From positions 1 through 7,277 of the forward strand of contig JABMMY010000286.1 in NCBI GenBank assembly GCA_013205415.1: 7,277 nucleotides of DNA, read 5' to 3'. The notes beneath the pieces were generated by a model. That model ran no database searches. It worked only from the letters and a program-made list of their open reading frames with translations, and had not been told where the DNA came from. Origin of the DNA: Deltaproteobacteria bacterium (GTDB taxonomy: Bacteria > Bdellovibrionota > FAC87 > UBA2466). This document shows, piece after piece, positions 1 through 6,782 of the stretch (positions within the stretch are counted from its first letter, which is position 1; every line of letters starts with the position of its first letter). Made by a program: the position numbers and the translations under genes.

Positions 1-7
1 ATCTTAC

Positions 8-12
8 AGGGG
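8..12 (+). promoter_or_regulatory. Ribosome binding site of the protease gene
   Basis: AGGGG lies six bases before the ATG at 19. It supports that ATG, which also places the signal peptide at the very N terminus. The promoter would lie outside the window. Confidence 0.7.
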
Positions 13-18
13 TTAAAT

Positions 19-1794
19 ATGACATTTCGAAACTTGATTCTCTTTGCTACTATTGCCTTTTCCTTAAGTCTACCGGCAGAAACTAAACCTTCCAAGGTCC
101 CTCATCAGCTTGCAGCCTTTTATGAATCTTTAGAGCGTCGATTCAAAGATCTCGAAGAGGGATTAACTATGAATCAAAAAGAAAACTCAATTTCCGATAG
201 ATTTCTTAAGTCTGTTTTTTTACACTTTAATAAAAACAGGGAGCTAGAGGGTAAAAAGGACTTAAGTGAACTCTCTCTATCGCCTGAATTAAAGAGTAAA
301 CTTATCTCCTTAATCGAAAATACTTCCGATTCGAAAACAAAGCTAAACAAGAATGAGATTACCTTTGATGATATTTCCAAAATACTTTCTGATAAATCTG
401 AACACCTTACCGACAAAGAAAAAAGAACACTTGCCGCTATTTTATTAGTTCATCTTCAAAAAAAGCTTGCCCATGAAGCCAATGATAATAATGCGATCGA
501 GAGCTTGATACTGGAATTTCAAAAGGATCCTATTCTAAAGCCTCTCGCATCCACAGAAAAACCGATGACTAAAGGATTAGATCTCCTGGCCGATATGATA
601 GGAAAAGGCCTCGGTAATCCAGAGTCTCTAAGTCAATTTTTTAATCCCCTTAAAGAACAGATTTTTATTTCAGAAAAAGAAAAACTTCCCGAACTTTCCA
701 AAGTCTTAGTTCCTTCCTTTTCAGAAACACTATCTAATCTTCGAAGTCTTCAGCCGGTGCAACCAGATTTTTCGCCAATAGGAAATGGTTTGGCGCTCAA
801 TCCCTTCCAAGGAGGCGGCAAACAAGGAAGCTGTAACTCTCAAGGCAGGTTCGGAGTCCCACGTCAGGGAACAGGATTCTCTGGTGAAAGAGGCCGTACG
901 CCAGAAACAAACGATACCCCAGAACTAAAGGCCTGTGTTCAGGCCGTAAGACAAAAACGATTTAATGTAGAACTACAACTTCCGGGGGCTCTTTGTGCAA
1001 GCACTGCCATTGCTAAGGACCCACAAAAAACTCTTCTGTCATTCAATAATAGTAGAGGACAATGCCAAGTTAATTTGGCCACCGCCCTTCATTGCATAGA
1101 AGGGCAGGGATCTTTAATAGGGAGATCCATTCGAGCGAATATCGACGGCCCAATATCGGCCCAAGTCACTCATGTAGGAACCTCCGATAGGATTATCGGC
1201 CAATCGGTAGAAAATGGAAACTCTGACTTAGTCGTTCTTACTGTAGAGGTTCCCTGTACCAGAGCCAAAAGTCTCCACCTAGCCAGAGTGCCCTCACCCG
1301 AAGAGGTTTTCGAACTACAACGAATTGAGTCGCTGCCGCTGGTATTGCAACAAAATGCAACGATCAATGCTTCACAACAGGGAGATAATCAGGCCACCAT
1401 TGCCGCCACCGGTTCCTTTCAAACCACTCAAGCGGGGCTTGGAAACTTCATTCGGTTTAATTCTAATAGTAAATTCAATTCATCCTCGGGAAAAGATAGG
1501 GGACCCCTCTCTGGCTCTTCTGGTCTGGTATTAAATTCGGATCGAATTAAAAGTGGCGATTCAGGGGGTGCTGCCCTTAGTTGTAATTTTGACGACGATA
1601 AAAAGGTAAAGGAGATTTTATATCTCGGAGCCATCTCTCATATTACAGTGCGCGGAGATTCAGATGAGGGAAAAGAGGGGGGAATTGCGTCGGGACAATC
1701 TCTTTTGAATTTGAGTCGCTCCTTTTGGGGAAATGAAAAAAATGGAGTCCAAAGACTTAGTAGTAACTCCACAAATAATTCCCTTAGTCACTAA
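19..1794 (+). CDS. Secreted trypsin-like (S1 family) serine protease with a long N-terminal helical region
   Basis: This 591-residue protein starts with a likely Sec signal peptide: charged MTFRN, a hydrophobic stretch at 6-19, and probable cleavage after LPA at residue 20. Residues about 25-245 are charged and look mostly helical; I recognise no domain there. Residues about 262-300 form a Gly/Arg/Pro-rich linker. The C-terminal half reads as a chymotrypsin-fold protease. TALHC carries His358 followed by Cys359, as in the trypsin TAAHC motif. SDLVVL carries Asp403, and SGDSGG carries Ser515. His-to-Asp spacing (45) matches trypsin numbering; Asp-to-Ser spacing (112) is longer because of a Ser/Asn/Gly-rich insert at about 480-502. 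The specificity-pocket position six before the Ser is Arg509, not the trypsin Asp, and Lys511 replaces the usual Cys. Seven cysteines suggest export and disulfides. Substrate is unknown. The gene converges on tolB with 57 bp between stops and no clear intrinsic terminator. The protease call is good; the role of the N-terminal half is open. Confidence 0.85.
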   Translation: MTFRNLILFATIAFSLSLPAETKPSKVPHQLAAFYESLERRFKDLEEGLTMNQKENSISDRFLKSVFLHFNKNRELEGKKDLSELSLSPELKSKLISLIENTSDSKTKLNKNEITFDDISKILSDKSEHLTDKEKRTLAAILLVHLQKKLAHEANDNNAIESLILEFQKDPILKPLASTEKPMTKGLDLLADMIGKGLGNPESLSQFFNPLKEQIFISEKEKLPELSKVLVPSFSETLSNLRSLQPVQPDFSPIGNGLALNPFQGGGKQGSCNSQGRFGVPRQGTGFSGERGRTPETNDTPELKACVQAVRQKRFNVELQLPGALCASTAIAKDPQKTLLSFNNSRGQCQVNLATALHCIEGQGSLIGRSIRANIDGPISAQVTHVGTSDRIIGQSVENGNSDLVVLTVEVPCTRAKSLHLARVPSPEEVFELQRIESLPLVLQQNATINASQQGDNQATIAATGSFQTTQAGLGNFIRFNSNSKFNSSSGKDRGPLSGSSGLVLNSDRIKSGDSGGAALSCNFDDDKKVKEILYLGAISHITVRGDSDEGKEGGIASGQSLLNLSRSFWGNEKNGVQRLSSNSTNNSLSH

Positions 1795-1851
1795 AACGGT
1801 CATTTCGCAATAACGCTAAAGACAAAATCGGCTACCTAAACTTTCGAAATC

Positions 1852-3252
1852 TCACCCTTCATTCGGCCCCCAAGATGGAGTGAAGCACTCTTTATCGGGT
1901 GGAGATATTTTTGTCTTTTGAGTGCTATCAATAGTCATTACATAAATTCCGTAATGCCCCTCTTCATTATTAGCAAAAGCAAAGTGCCTTCCTGTGGGCG
2001 CCCATGAGGGATTTTCACTATTAAGTCTCCTTCCAGGACGACCTTCCCCCGCTGTCATTCTTGTTAAATTATTGCCATCGGGGTCGATCATATAAACATC
2101 AAAATTTCCCTCCCCTGTTCTTTGCGCTGCAAAAAGAATTTTATCTCCACGAGGAGACCACGCCGGACTCGCATTGTATTGCCCTGCAAAGGTAAGTTGA
2201 TTCGCAATCTTTGAATTAATATCGACGACATAAATCATAGGATGCCCAGTCCTAGCACTAGAAAAAACAAGTTTCTTACCATCGGGCGCCCAGCTCGGCT
2301 CTACATCAAATAAAAGTGAGGTCATGCTCGATTGAAAACCATCTCCTAAAAGTCTCTTCCATTGAATATTACGGCTCAAGGGCTCGGGCTCTCCACCCTC
2401 TTTTGAAAGAAGATAAAGCTCGGGACGACCTGTAAAACTTAAAGTTCCAACTCCCTTAGCTGAATTAGCACTCCATGTGGCCCCACTATTCATTCCTTCT
2501 TTAGAAGAAATATTTTGTCGTCTTCCCGTTTGGAGATCATGCTTTTTTAAAACGACCCCTCGAGTTCTCATGCCCCCACGATTAAGCCATTCATACTGAC
2601 TGTAGGTAATATTTTTTCCGTCCTGCATCCAGCTGGGAGTCGTTGACAGTGATTTATCGGAGGTTAATTGGACTAAATTTCTCCCATCAGGATCAACCAT
2701 ATAAATTTCTTTAGGAGGTGCTGTTTTATAAGGATACTTCCAACAGGTCATAATAATTCGACTGGTAAACAAACCCGACTCTCCTGTGAGCTCCTTCAAA
2801 ATATCCTCTGAAATATTGTGCACCAAACGATAATACTGTGAGGCGGCAACATTATATTTTTTACCAAAAATCTTTTTTTGGCCGGGAACATCATAAAGGT
2901 AGGCCTCTAGAGTTAGTTTTGAATTTGATAGTTGATAGGCAAGCTTTAAAGTAAAGGCGGCTCCGGCCGAAGAAAATTCTTCATAGCTGATCTTATTGTA
3001 ATCTTGTGGAGGGTCTGACTTTAAAAAATCTGACTCGCTTATAAAATCGAACAGATTACTAAAAAGGAGATCCGCTTTAAGCTGCTCCCTTATATTTCTA
3101 GCCAATTGAGGATCGGGTGAGACCATCTCTACTAAAGGATGCACCTGCCCCATAGCAATTTTTGCTCGCTTAACATTAGCCCCACTTACGGTTAAATAAA
3201 TAGTGGCCCAACAAGGAAAACAAAATAAAATTAGAAATATTGCAACTCTCAT
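1852..3252 (-). CDS. tolB: TolB, periplasmic beta-propeller protein of the Tol-Pal system
   Basis: The product is 466 residues (about 430 in E. coli). The frame is open further upstream to 3369, but the ATG at 3252 is preferred. It gives a signal peptide (residues 1-16, hydrophobic core ending in CWA), has a strong Shine-Dalgarno site, and avoids overlap with the upstream gene. The mature N terminus (TIYLTVSGA) resembles the strand that in E. coli TolB acts as the TolA-binding 'TolB box'. Residues about 25-165 match the N-terminal domain. From about 165 to the end are repeats of the TolB propeller (PD40) type: DPDGRNLVQLT at 187-197, TPSWMQDGKNITY at 205-217, PSWAPDGKKLVF at 319-330, ASPAWSPRGDKILF at 361-374 and NPSWAPTGRHFAF at 414-426. 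It is the last gene of the operon, 13 bp after the tolA-like stop. By family knowledge it shuttles between TolA and Pal in the periplasm. No pal follows it here. Confidence 0.96.
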   Translation of the reverse strand: MRVAIFLILFCFPCWATIYLTVSGANVKRAKIAMGQVHPLVEMVSPDPQLARNIREQLKADLLFSNLFDFISESDFLKSDPPQDYNKISYEEFSSAGAAFTLKLAYQLSNSKLTLEAYLYDVPGQKKIFGKKYNVAASQYYRLVHNISEDILKELTGESGLFTSRIIMTCWKYPYKTAPPKEIYMVDPDGRNLVQLTSDKSLSTTPSWMQDGKNITYSQYEWLNRGGMRTRGVVLKKHDLQTGRRQNISSKEGMNSGATWSANSAKGVGTLSFTGRPELYLLSKEGGEPEPLSRNIQWKRLLGDGFQSSMTSLLFDVEPSWAPDGKKLVFSSARTGHPMIYVVDINSKIANQLTFAGQYNASPAWSPRGDKILFAAQRTGEGNFDVYMIDPDGNNLTRMTAGEGRPGRRLNSENPSWAPTGRHFAFANNEEGHYGIYVMTIDSTQKTKISPPDKECFTPSWGPNEG

Positions 3253-3259
3253 AAGCTCA

Positions 3260-3265
3260 CTCCTC
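3260..3265 (-). promoter_or_regulatory. Ribosome binding site that fixes the tolB start
   Basis: On the minus strand GAGGAG (extending to AAGAGGAG) lies seven bases before the ATG at 3252 and directly abuts the tolA-like stop codon. This decides for the internal ATG over the 39-residue longer open frame, whose extra residues overlap the upstream gene and do not look like a TolB N terminus. Confidence 0.85.
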
Positions 3266-4069
3266 TTAAGGCTTAAAGGTAATTTGAAATCCCTCTTTAA
3301 GCACAGAAATATCATCGGGCACCGGTAAAGGCTGTGATGCATCGATGGCTTGCAATACAGCCGAATCAAATAAAGGGTCGGCTGAGGCCTTTACCACTCT
3401 TTTCAATTTTACTTTACCCGTGGGATAAACCTCTAGATAAATATCGGCCGTTAAAGCGGCTTTTTTTTGCTGCCACAAATAGATATTAAAATGCTTTCGA
3501 ATGGCGTCACTCACAAGGGCTCGATACTGGTCGCTAGCGGTACCTATCATTCCTACTGCAGAGTTTCCTTGCGAAAGACGGTTTCCAAAAAGCTTGCTCC
3601 GCCCCTTAACCCCTTCCTTTACAGCCAAGTTTTTTAAAGCCTGCTCCCGCTTCGCCTCCTCTTGAATTTCCTTTAGCGCCTTAGCCTGATCTTCAATTCT
3701 TTCTTTCTTTGTTCTCTTTTCTAACTGCTCTTTGATTTCTTGTTTGTCGGGAAGTTTCATGACGTCTATTGAAGGAAGGGGAGCTACAGAGGGTTTAACT
3801 TGAGGCACAGGTTTATCGACGATATTCTGACTCATATCAACTTGAGTCATGTTTTTCGCTAATTGATCGGGAAGATCGACCACATCAACCTGAATAAAAC
3901 TCTGATAGGGCTCTTTCATCTCCTTTTTTTTTAGGAACGAAAGCCCTAATCCATCAAGAAAATGAAAGCTTATTAAAACCACTACAATAGTAAAATGAAC
4001 CCCTATAGAGATTAAAATTGATGATAAGGGAACATTAATAAAGTTTTGAGATGTTGAACTTGAGTCCAC
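3266..4069 (-). CDS. tolA: TolA/TonB-like energy transducer of the Tol system
   Basis: The product is 267 residues, nearer TonB (239) than TolA (421) of E. coli. It starts with GTG; the next in-frame Met (51) would remove the membrane anchor. The layout is a cytoplasmic N terminus, one membrane helix at about 14-38, a Pro/Val-rich stretch at about 86-100 (KPVPQVKPSVAPLP), a highly charged helical segment at about 108-153, and a C-terminal TolA/TonB-type domain at about 180-267. The helix has Ser21 and His25, the S-x3-H pair that TolA and TonB need for contact with TolQ/ExbB. The C-terminal domain has the family pattern: a helix, a strand pair around VYPTGKVKLKRVV, a helix (DPLFDSAVLQAI) and a last strand (FQITFKP). 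Position between tolR and tolB argues for the TolA role, linking the motor to TolB and Pal. The sequence alone could also be called a TonB-family protein, so the symbol rests partly on context. Confidence 0.85.
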   Translation of the reverse strand: MDSSSTSQNFINVPLSSILISIGVHFTIVVVLISFHFLDGLGLSFLKKKEMKEPYQSFIQVDVVDLPDQLAKNMTQVDMSQNIVDKPVPQVKPSVAPLPSIDVMKLPDKQEIKEQLEKRTKKERIEDQAKALKEIQEEAKREQALKNLAVKEGVKGRSKLFGNRLSQGNSAVGMIGTASDQYRALVSDAIRKHFNIYLWQQKKAALTADIYLEVYPTGKVKLKRVVKASADPLFDSAVLQAIDASQPLPVPDDISVLKEGFQITFKP

Positions 4070-4073
4070 TGAA

Positions 4074-4079
4074 CTCCTT
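4074..4079 (-). promoter_or_regulatory. Ribosome binding site of the GTG-started tolA-like gene
   Basis: On the minus strand AAGGAG ends four bases before the GTG at 4069, a slightly short spacing. No ATG or TTG lies nearby in frame, so this site supports the GTG start within the 19-bp gap after tolR. Confidence 0.75.
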
Positions 4080-4088
4080 AAAGAAAAC

Positions 4089-4505
4089 CTACTGACCCGG
4101 TGGTAACGTCACAAGACCAATTTTATTGATACCCGCATTCTTTATAGTCGCCATGACCTGTGCCACAAATCCATAGGTTAAGGAACTATCAGCTCTAATA
4201 TAAATCTCTTGATTTTTTTTGTTTTTATAAAACTGCTGTAGCTTTTTATTTAATAATGAAAAAGGAATCTCCTCTTTTTCTAAAAATAATTTTGAGTCCT
4301 TAGAAATATTTAGCGTCACTGGAGCCTCTCCCTTGGGGAGTGCTTTGCCAGATGCTTTTGGCAATTCAATTGGAATTCCGCTTTCTAGCATTGGTGCAGT
4401 GACCATAAAAATGACGAGCAACACTAACATCACATCGACAAATGGCGTAATATTGATATCGGCCATCGGGCCACTATCCTCTGAAAAATTTTTAAATCCT
4501 GCCAT
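4089..4505 (-). CDS. tolR: TolR, ExbD/TolR-family proton-channel subunit
   Basis: The product is 138 residues, normal for the family (142 in E. coli). A short cytoplasmic N terminus leads into MADINITPFVDVMLVLL and one membrane helix at about 22-40. Asp24 is the invariant acidic residue of ExbD/TolR/MotB-type helices that takes part in proton translocation. Residues about 42-138 form the periplasmic domain, with the usual IPIELPKA start after the helix and a YIRAD segment at about 102-106. The ATG at 4505 matches the length of family N termini. Its ribosome site is weak (TTGGA, nine bases upstream). A second Met at 14 has GAGGAT before it, so a shorter form starting 13 residues later is possible. 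The gene lies 49 bp after tolQ and 19 bp before the tolA-like gene, consistent with one transcript. Runs of A (eight at 4220-4213) occur in the coding strand. Confidence 0.95.
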   Translation of the reverse strand: MAGFKNFSEDSGPMADINITPFVDVMLVLLVIFMVTAPMLESGIPIELPKASGKALPKGEAPVTLNISKDSKLFLEKEEIPFSLLNKKLQQFYKNKKNQEIYIRADSSLTYGFVAQVMATIKNAGINKIGLVTLPPGQ

Positions 4506-4554
4506 AAGTTTTAATCCAAAAAGATTTAAGCAAACCTATAAAGGAATTCGAATA

Positions 4555-5337
4555 CTAACTTGCTAAAAAATTTCGCTTCACTATATTTAGAAAATCGGAA
4601 CCGAAATTTTCCATACGTGCACGAATTCCACGAAGCTTATTATTGAAATAGTTGTATCCCATGGTAGCGGGAATGGCACAGGCCAACCCCACAGCAGTGG
4701 CAACAAGTGCCTCGGCTATGCCTGGTGCTACTGTGGCTAAACTCGCTCCTCCTTGGGCTCCAATATTTTGGAAGGAGTTCATGATTCCCCAGACCGTTCC
4801 AAAAAGGCCAATAAAAGGGGCTGTGCTGGCTGCAGTTGCCAAAAAAGTCATAGAACTTTCTAGTTTAAGAGCCTCTCTTCTGGCCGCTACATTCAAGGAA
4901 CGTTCTAGATTTTCAATCGACGATTCAGGCGGAACCAAAGATCCCAGGTCGGTGGTGGTATGTTCTTTAGAGGAGGTCTTTTGGCGTTCTCTATCCATCA
5001 GTCTTTGTAGTTCTTTATAACCAGCCTGGAAAATGGTGGCTAGTGGCGTATTCGGATATTTTTTAGATTCAGAATAAATATGATCCATACTCTTGCCACT
5101 CCAAAAAACCTCTAAAAAGTTTTCGGTGCTAGATTCTGCCTGACCGAGAACTCTCCACTTGTGAAAAATAATCGCCCAACTCACAAGTGAAAATCCCATA
5201 AGAAGCAATAGCACCCCCATCACGATAGGGCTGGAGTTCAAAACAATTTCTAAAATATTAAGCTGAGGCAGGCTCTCTTTAGAAACTGAGTTATTGGCCA
5301 ATGCTACGGTAGTCATGTAAAAAATGTACTGGTTCAT
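4555..5337 (-). CDS. tolQ: TolQ, ExbB/TolQ/MotA-family proton-channel subunit
   Basis: The product is 260 residues (230 in E. coli). Membrane helices lie at about 35-58, 164-188 and 202-228. The diagnostic block PFIGLFGTVWGIM at 174-186, followed by APGIAEALVATAVGL at 204-218 and IPATMGYNYFN at 222-232, is close to the E. coli TolQ sequence as I know it and separates it from a generic ExbB. TolQ forms the inner-membrane stator-like channel with TolR and drives TolA with the proton gradient. The cytoplasmic loop between helices 1 and 2 appears about 20 residues longer than in E. coli, with a polar stretch at about 115-140. Two Met codons compete as start, at 5337 and 5316 (residue 8), and neither has a clear Shine-Dalgarno site. 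I kept the first because the predicted transcript begins about 27 bases before it. This is the first gene of the operon. Confidence 0.95.
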   Translation of the reverse strand: MNQYIFYMTTVALANNSVSKESLPQLNILEIVLNSSPIVMGVLLLLMGFSLVSWAIIFHKWRVLGQAESSTENFLEVFWSGKSMDHIYSESKKYPNTPLATIFQAGYKELQRLMDRERQKTSSKEHTTTDLGSLVPPESSIENLERSLNVAARREALKLESSMTFLATAASTAPFIGLFGTVWGIMNSFQNIGAQGGASLATVAPGIAEALVATAVGLACAIPATMGYNYFNNKLRGIRARMENFGSDFLNIVKRNFLAS

Positions 5338-5370
5338 AGGTAAGAATAGCTTGGGAAAAAGTTAGTGTTT

Positions 5371-5399
5371 AGTGTAAGAGAACGAATCGGTAGCGTCAA
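5371..5399 (-). promoter_or_regulatory. Predicted sigma70-type promoter of the tolQRAB operon
   Basis: On the minus strand TTGACG (5399-5394) and TACACT (5376-5371) are separated by exactly 17 bases. Each box matches the sigma70 consensus at five or four of six positions respectively. Transcription would begin near 5364, leaving a leader of about 27 bases before the tolQ ATG at 5337. The prediction is from sequence alone; no operator or activator site is evident in the 71-bp intergenic region. Confidence 0.6.
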
Positions 5400-5403
5400 G
5401 GAG
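5398..5403 (+). promoter_or_regulatory. Ribosome binding site of trmFO
   Basis: AAGGAG ends five bases before the ATG at 5409. Its first two bases are shared with the -35 box of the opposite-strand tolQ promoter. I found no convincing plus-strand promoter for trmFO; candidates such as TTGGGA at 5352 with TAAGAG 18 bases later are poor. Confidence 0.8.
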
Positions 5404-5408
5404 TCAAC

Positions 5409-6782
5409 ATGCGTCAGAGTTCAATTCATGTAATCGGGGGAGGGCTTGCAGGAAGCGAGGCCGCCTATCAAGTGGCGATGCGCGGCATTTCTGTGGTTCT
5501 TCATGAGATGCGACCGCAAAAAATGACCGAGGCCCACTCCACTTCGCAATTTGCGGAACTGGTGTGCAGCAATAGCTTTGGTTCTGTTTCACCTAATTCT
5601 GCATCTCGAATTCTTAAGGATGAGCTTCATGAATTGGGAGGGTTTGTTCTTTCGGTAGCGGAAGCGATTGCGGTGCCAGCAGGAGCCTCTTTGGCTGTAG
5701 ACCGAGTTAAACTTTCTGAAATTATTACAAACAAATTAGAGAACCATCCCTTAATCACAATTTCTAGACAAGAGGTCACAGAAATTCCTAAAAACGCCAT
5801 TACTATTTTAGCAACAGGGCCGCTCACCTCTAAGCCACTCATCGAATCTTTAACTCCTATTTTTGGAAATAATTCTCTTTATTTTTATGATGCTATCTCT
5901 CCGATTGTTTCAGCCGATAGTTTAAACCTAGATAAACTTTATTTTGCCAACCGATATGACAAAGGAGAAACCAAAGATTTTTTAAATGTTCCTCTGACAG
6001 AGGCGCAATACGAAACTTTAGTCGATGATCTACTTTCGGGTGATGTGGTTCTGCCTCACAACTTTGAGGAGGAAAAATATTTTGAATCCTGCATGCCGAT
6101 TGAAGCGATTGCCGCAAGAGGAAGAAAGACGCTCTCTTTTGGTCCGATGAAGCCGGTCGGGCTTAACGATCCCAAAACGGGAATTAGACCCTTTGCAGTG
6201 GTCCAGCTGAGAACTGAAAATAAATATAAGACAGCGTACAATCTGGTCGGATTTCAAACGAAATTAAAATATAAGGAACAGGAAAGAATCTTTAGAAAAC
6301 TGCCAGGGCTAGAAAATGTAGAGTTTCTGAGATTGGGAAGTATGCATCGTAATACTTATATTGATTCCCCCAGACTACTACAACCCACTCTCCAATTAAA
6401 ATCTCATCCCGAATTGTTTGTAGCAGGACAGCTTACGGGAACAGAGGGATATTTAGAATCTACAGCTACCGGACTTTTAGCCGCGGTGAATGCCGTTCAA
6501 CTTTATCGGGATAAAACCTCGTTGGTTTTGCCGGAAAAAACGATGCTGGGAGCTTTATTACATGCCATTACCGATAGTGGGAAAACCTCTTTTCAACCCA
6601 TGAACGTTAACATGGGGCTTTTGCCACCCCTCGATAATTTTTCAGGAAAAGATAAAAAAATAAAATACGGTCTCTTGGCAGCGCGAACTCAAAGCGAATT
6701 AAAATCTTGGATAGATGAAAAGGGCTGGGAATCTGTTGCCGTTTTTAAAACCGATCCTGTGTTGGCGGACGATAAATTTTAG
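5409..6782 (+). CDS. trmFO: TrmFO, folate/FAD-dependent tRNA (uracil-54-C5)-methyltransferase
   Basis: The product is 457 residues, about the usual TrmFO length (435-470). By family knowledge it makes 5-methyluridine at position 54 of the tRNA T loop, using the methylene group of 5,10-methylenetetrahydrofolate and reduced FAD. The N terminus has the FAD-binding VIGGGLAGSEAA (8-19), then LHEMRP (31-36), the family block FAELVCSNSFG (48-58) and ASLAVDR (93-99). Two cysteines correspond to the pair studied in the Bacillus subtilis enzyme: Cys53 and Cys228 (in FESCMPIE). Later conserved blocks are GPMKPVGL (245-252), VVQLR (264-268), MHRNTYIDSP (312-321) and the second flavin-contact region AGQLTGTEGYLESTATG (339-355). 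Everything points to a complete, active enzyme. The ATG has a good ribosome site. The gene is divergent from tolQ, and its last 38 bases overlap an opposite-strand frame. Confidence 0.97.
   Translation: MRQSSIHVIGGGLAGSEAAYQVAMRGISVVLHEMRPQKMTEAHSTSQFAELVCSNSFGSVSPNSASRILKDELHELGGFVLSVAEAIAVPAGASLAVDRVKLSEIITNKLENHPLITISRQEVTEIPKNAITILATGPLTSKPLIESLTPIFGNNSLYFYDAISPIVSADSLNLDKLYFANRYDKGETKDFLNVPLTEAQYETLVDDLLSGDVVLPHNFEEEKYFESCMPIEAIAARGRKTLSFGPMKPVGLNDPKTGIRPFAVVQLRTENKYKTAYNLVGFQTKLKYKEQERIFRKLPGLENVEFLRLGSMHRNTYIDSPRLLQPTLQLKSHPELFVAGQLTGTEGYLESTATGLLAAVNAVQLYRDKTSLVLPEKTMLGALLHAITDSGKTSFQPMNVNMGLLPPLDNFSGKDKKIKYGLLAARTQSELKSWIDEKGWESVAVFKTDPVLADDKF

Noticed and set aside
174..416. Minus-strand frame inside the protease gene
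   Set aside because: It is antisense to the helical N-terminal region, low in complexity, and without a ribosome site or recognisable product.
1782..1795. Palindrome TTAGTCACTAA at the protease stop codon
   Set aside because: The arms are separated by a single base and cannot form a hairpin. It could be a protein-binding palindrome, but nothing else supports that.
1877..1895. Short hairpin GAGTG-AAG-CACTC followed by TTTAT as a terminator for the protease gene
   Set aside because: The stem is only five base pairs with a three-base loop, and the T run is short. It lies inside the tolB coding end, so I do not call it a terminator.
3253..3369. Upstream extension of the tolB frame to 3369
   Set aside because: The extra 39 residues overlap the tolA-like coding region and show no TolB-like sequence. 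The ATG at 3252 has a strong ribosome site and begins a signal peptide.
4652..5020. Plus-strand 122-codon frame opposite tolQ
   Set aside because: It is the antisense shadow of a strongly conserved TolQ coding region.
5404..6257. Several minus-strand frames of 60-75 codons opposite trmFO
   Set aside because: They mirror conserved TrmFO coding sequence and have no independent start signals.
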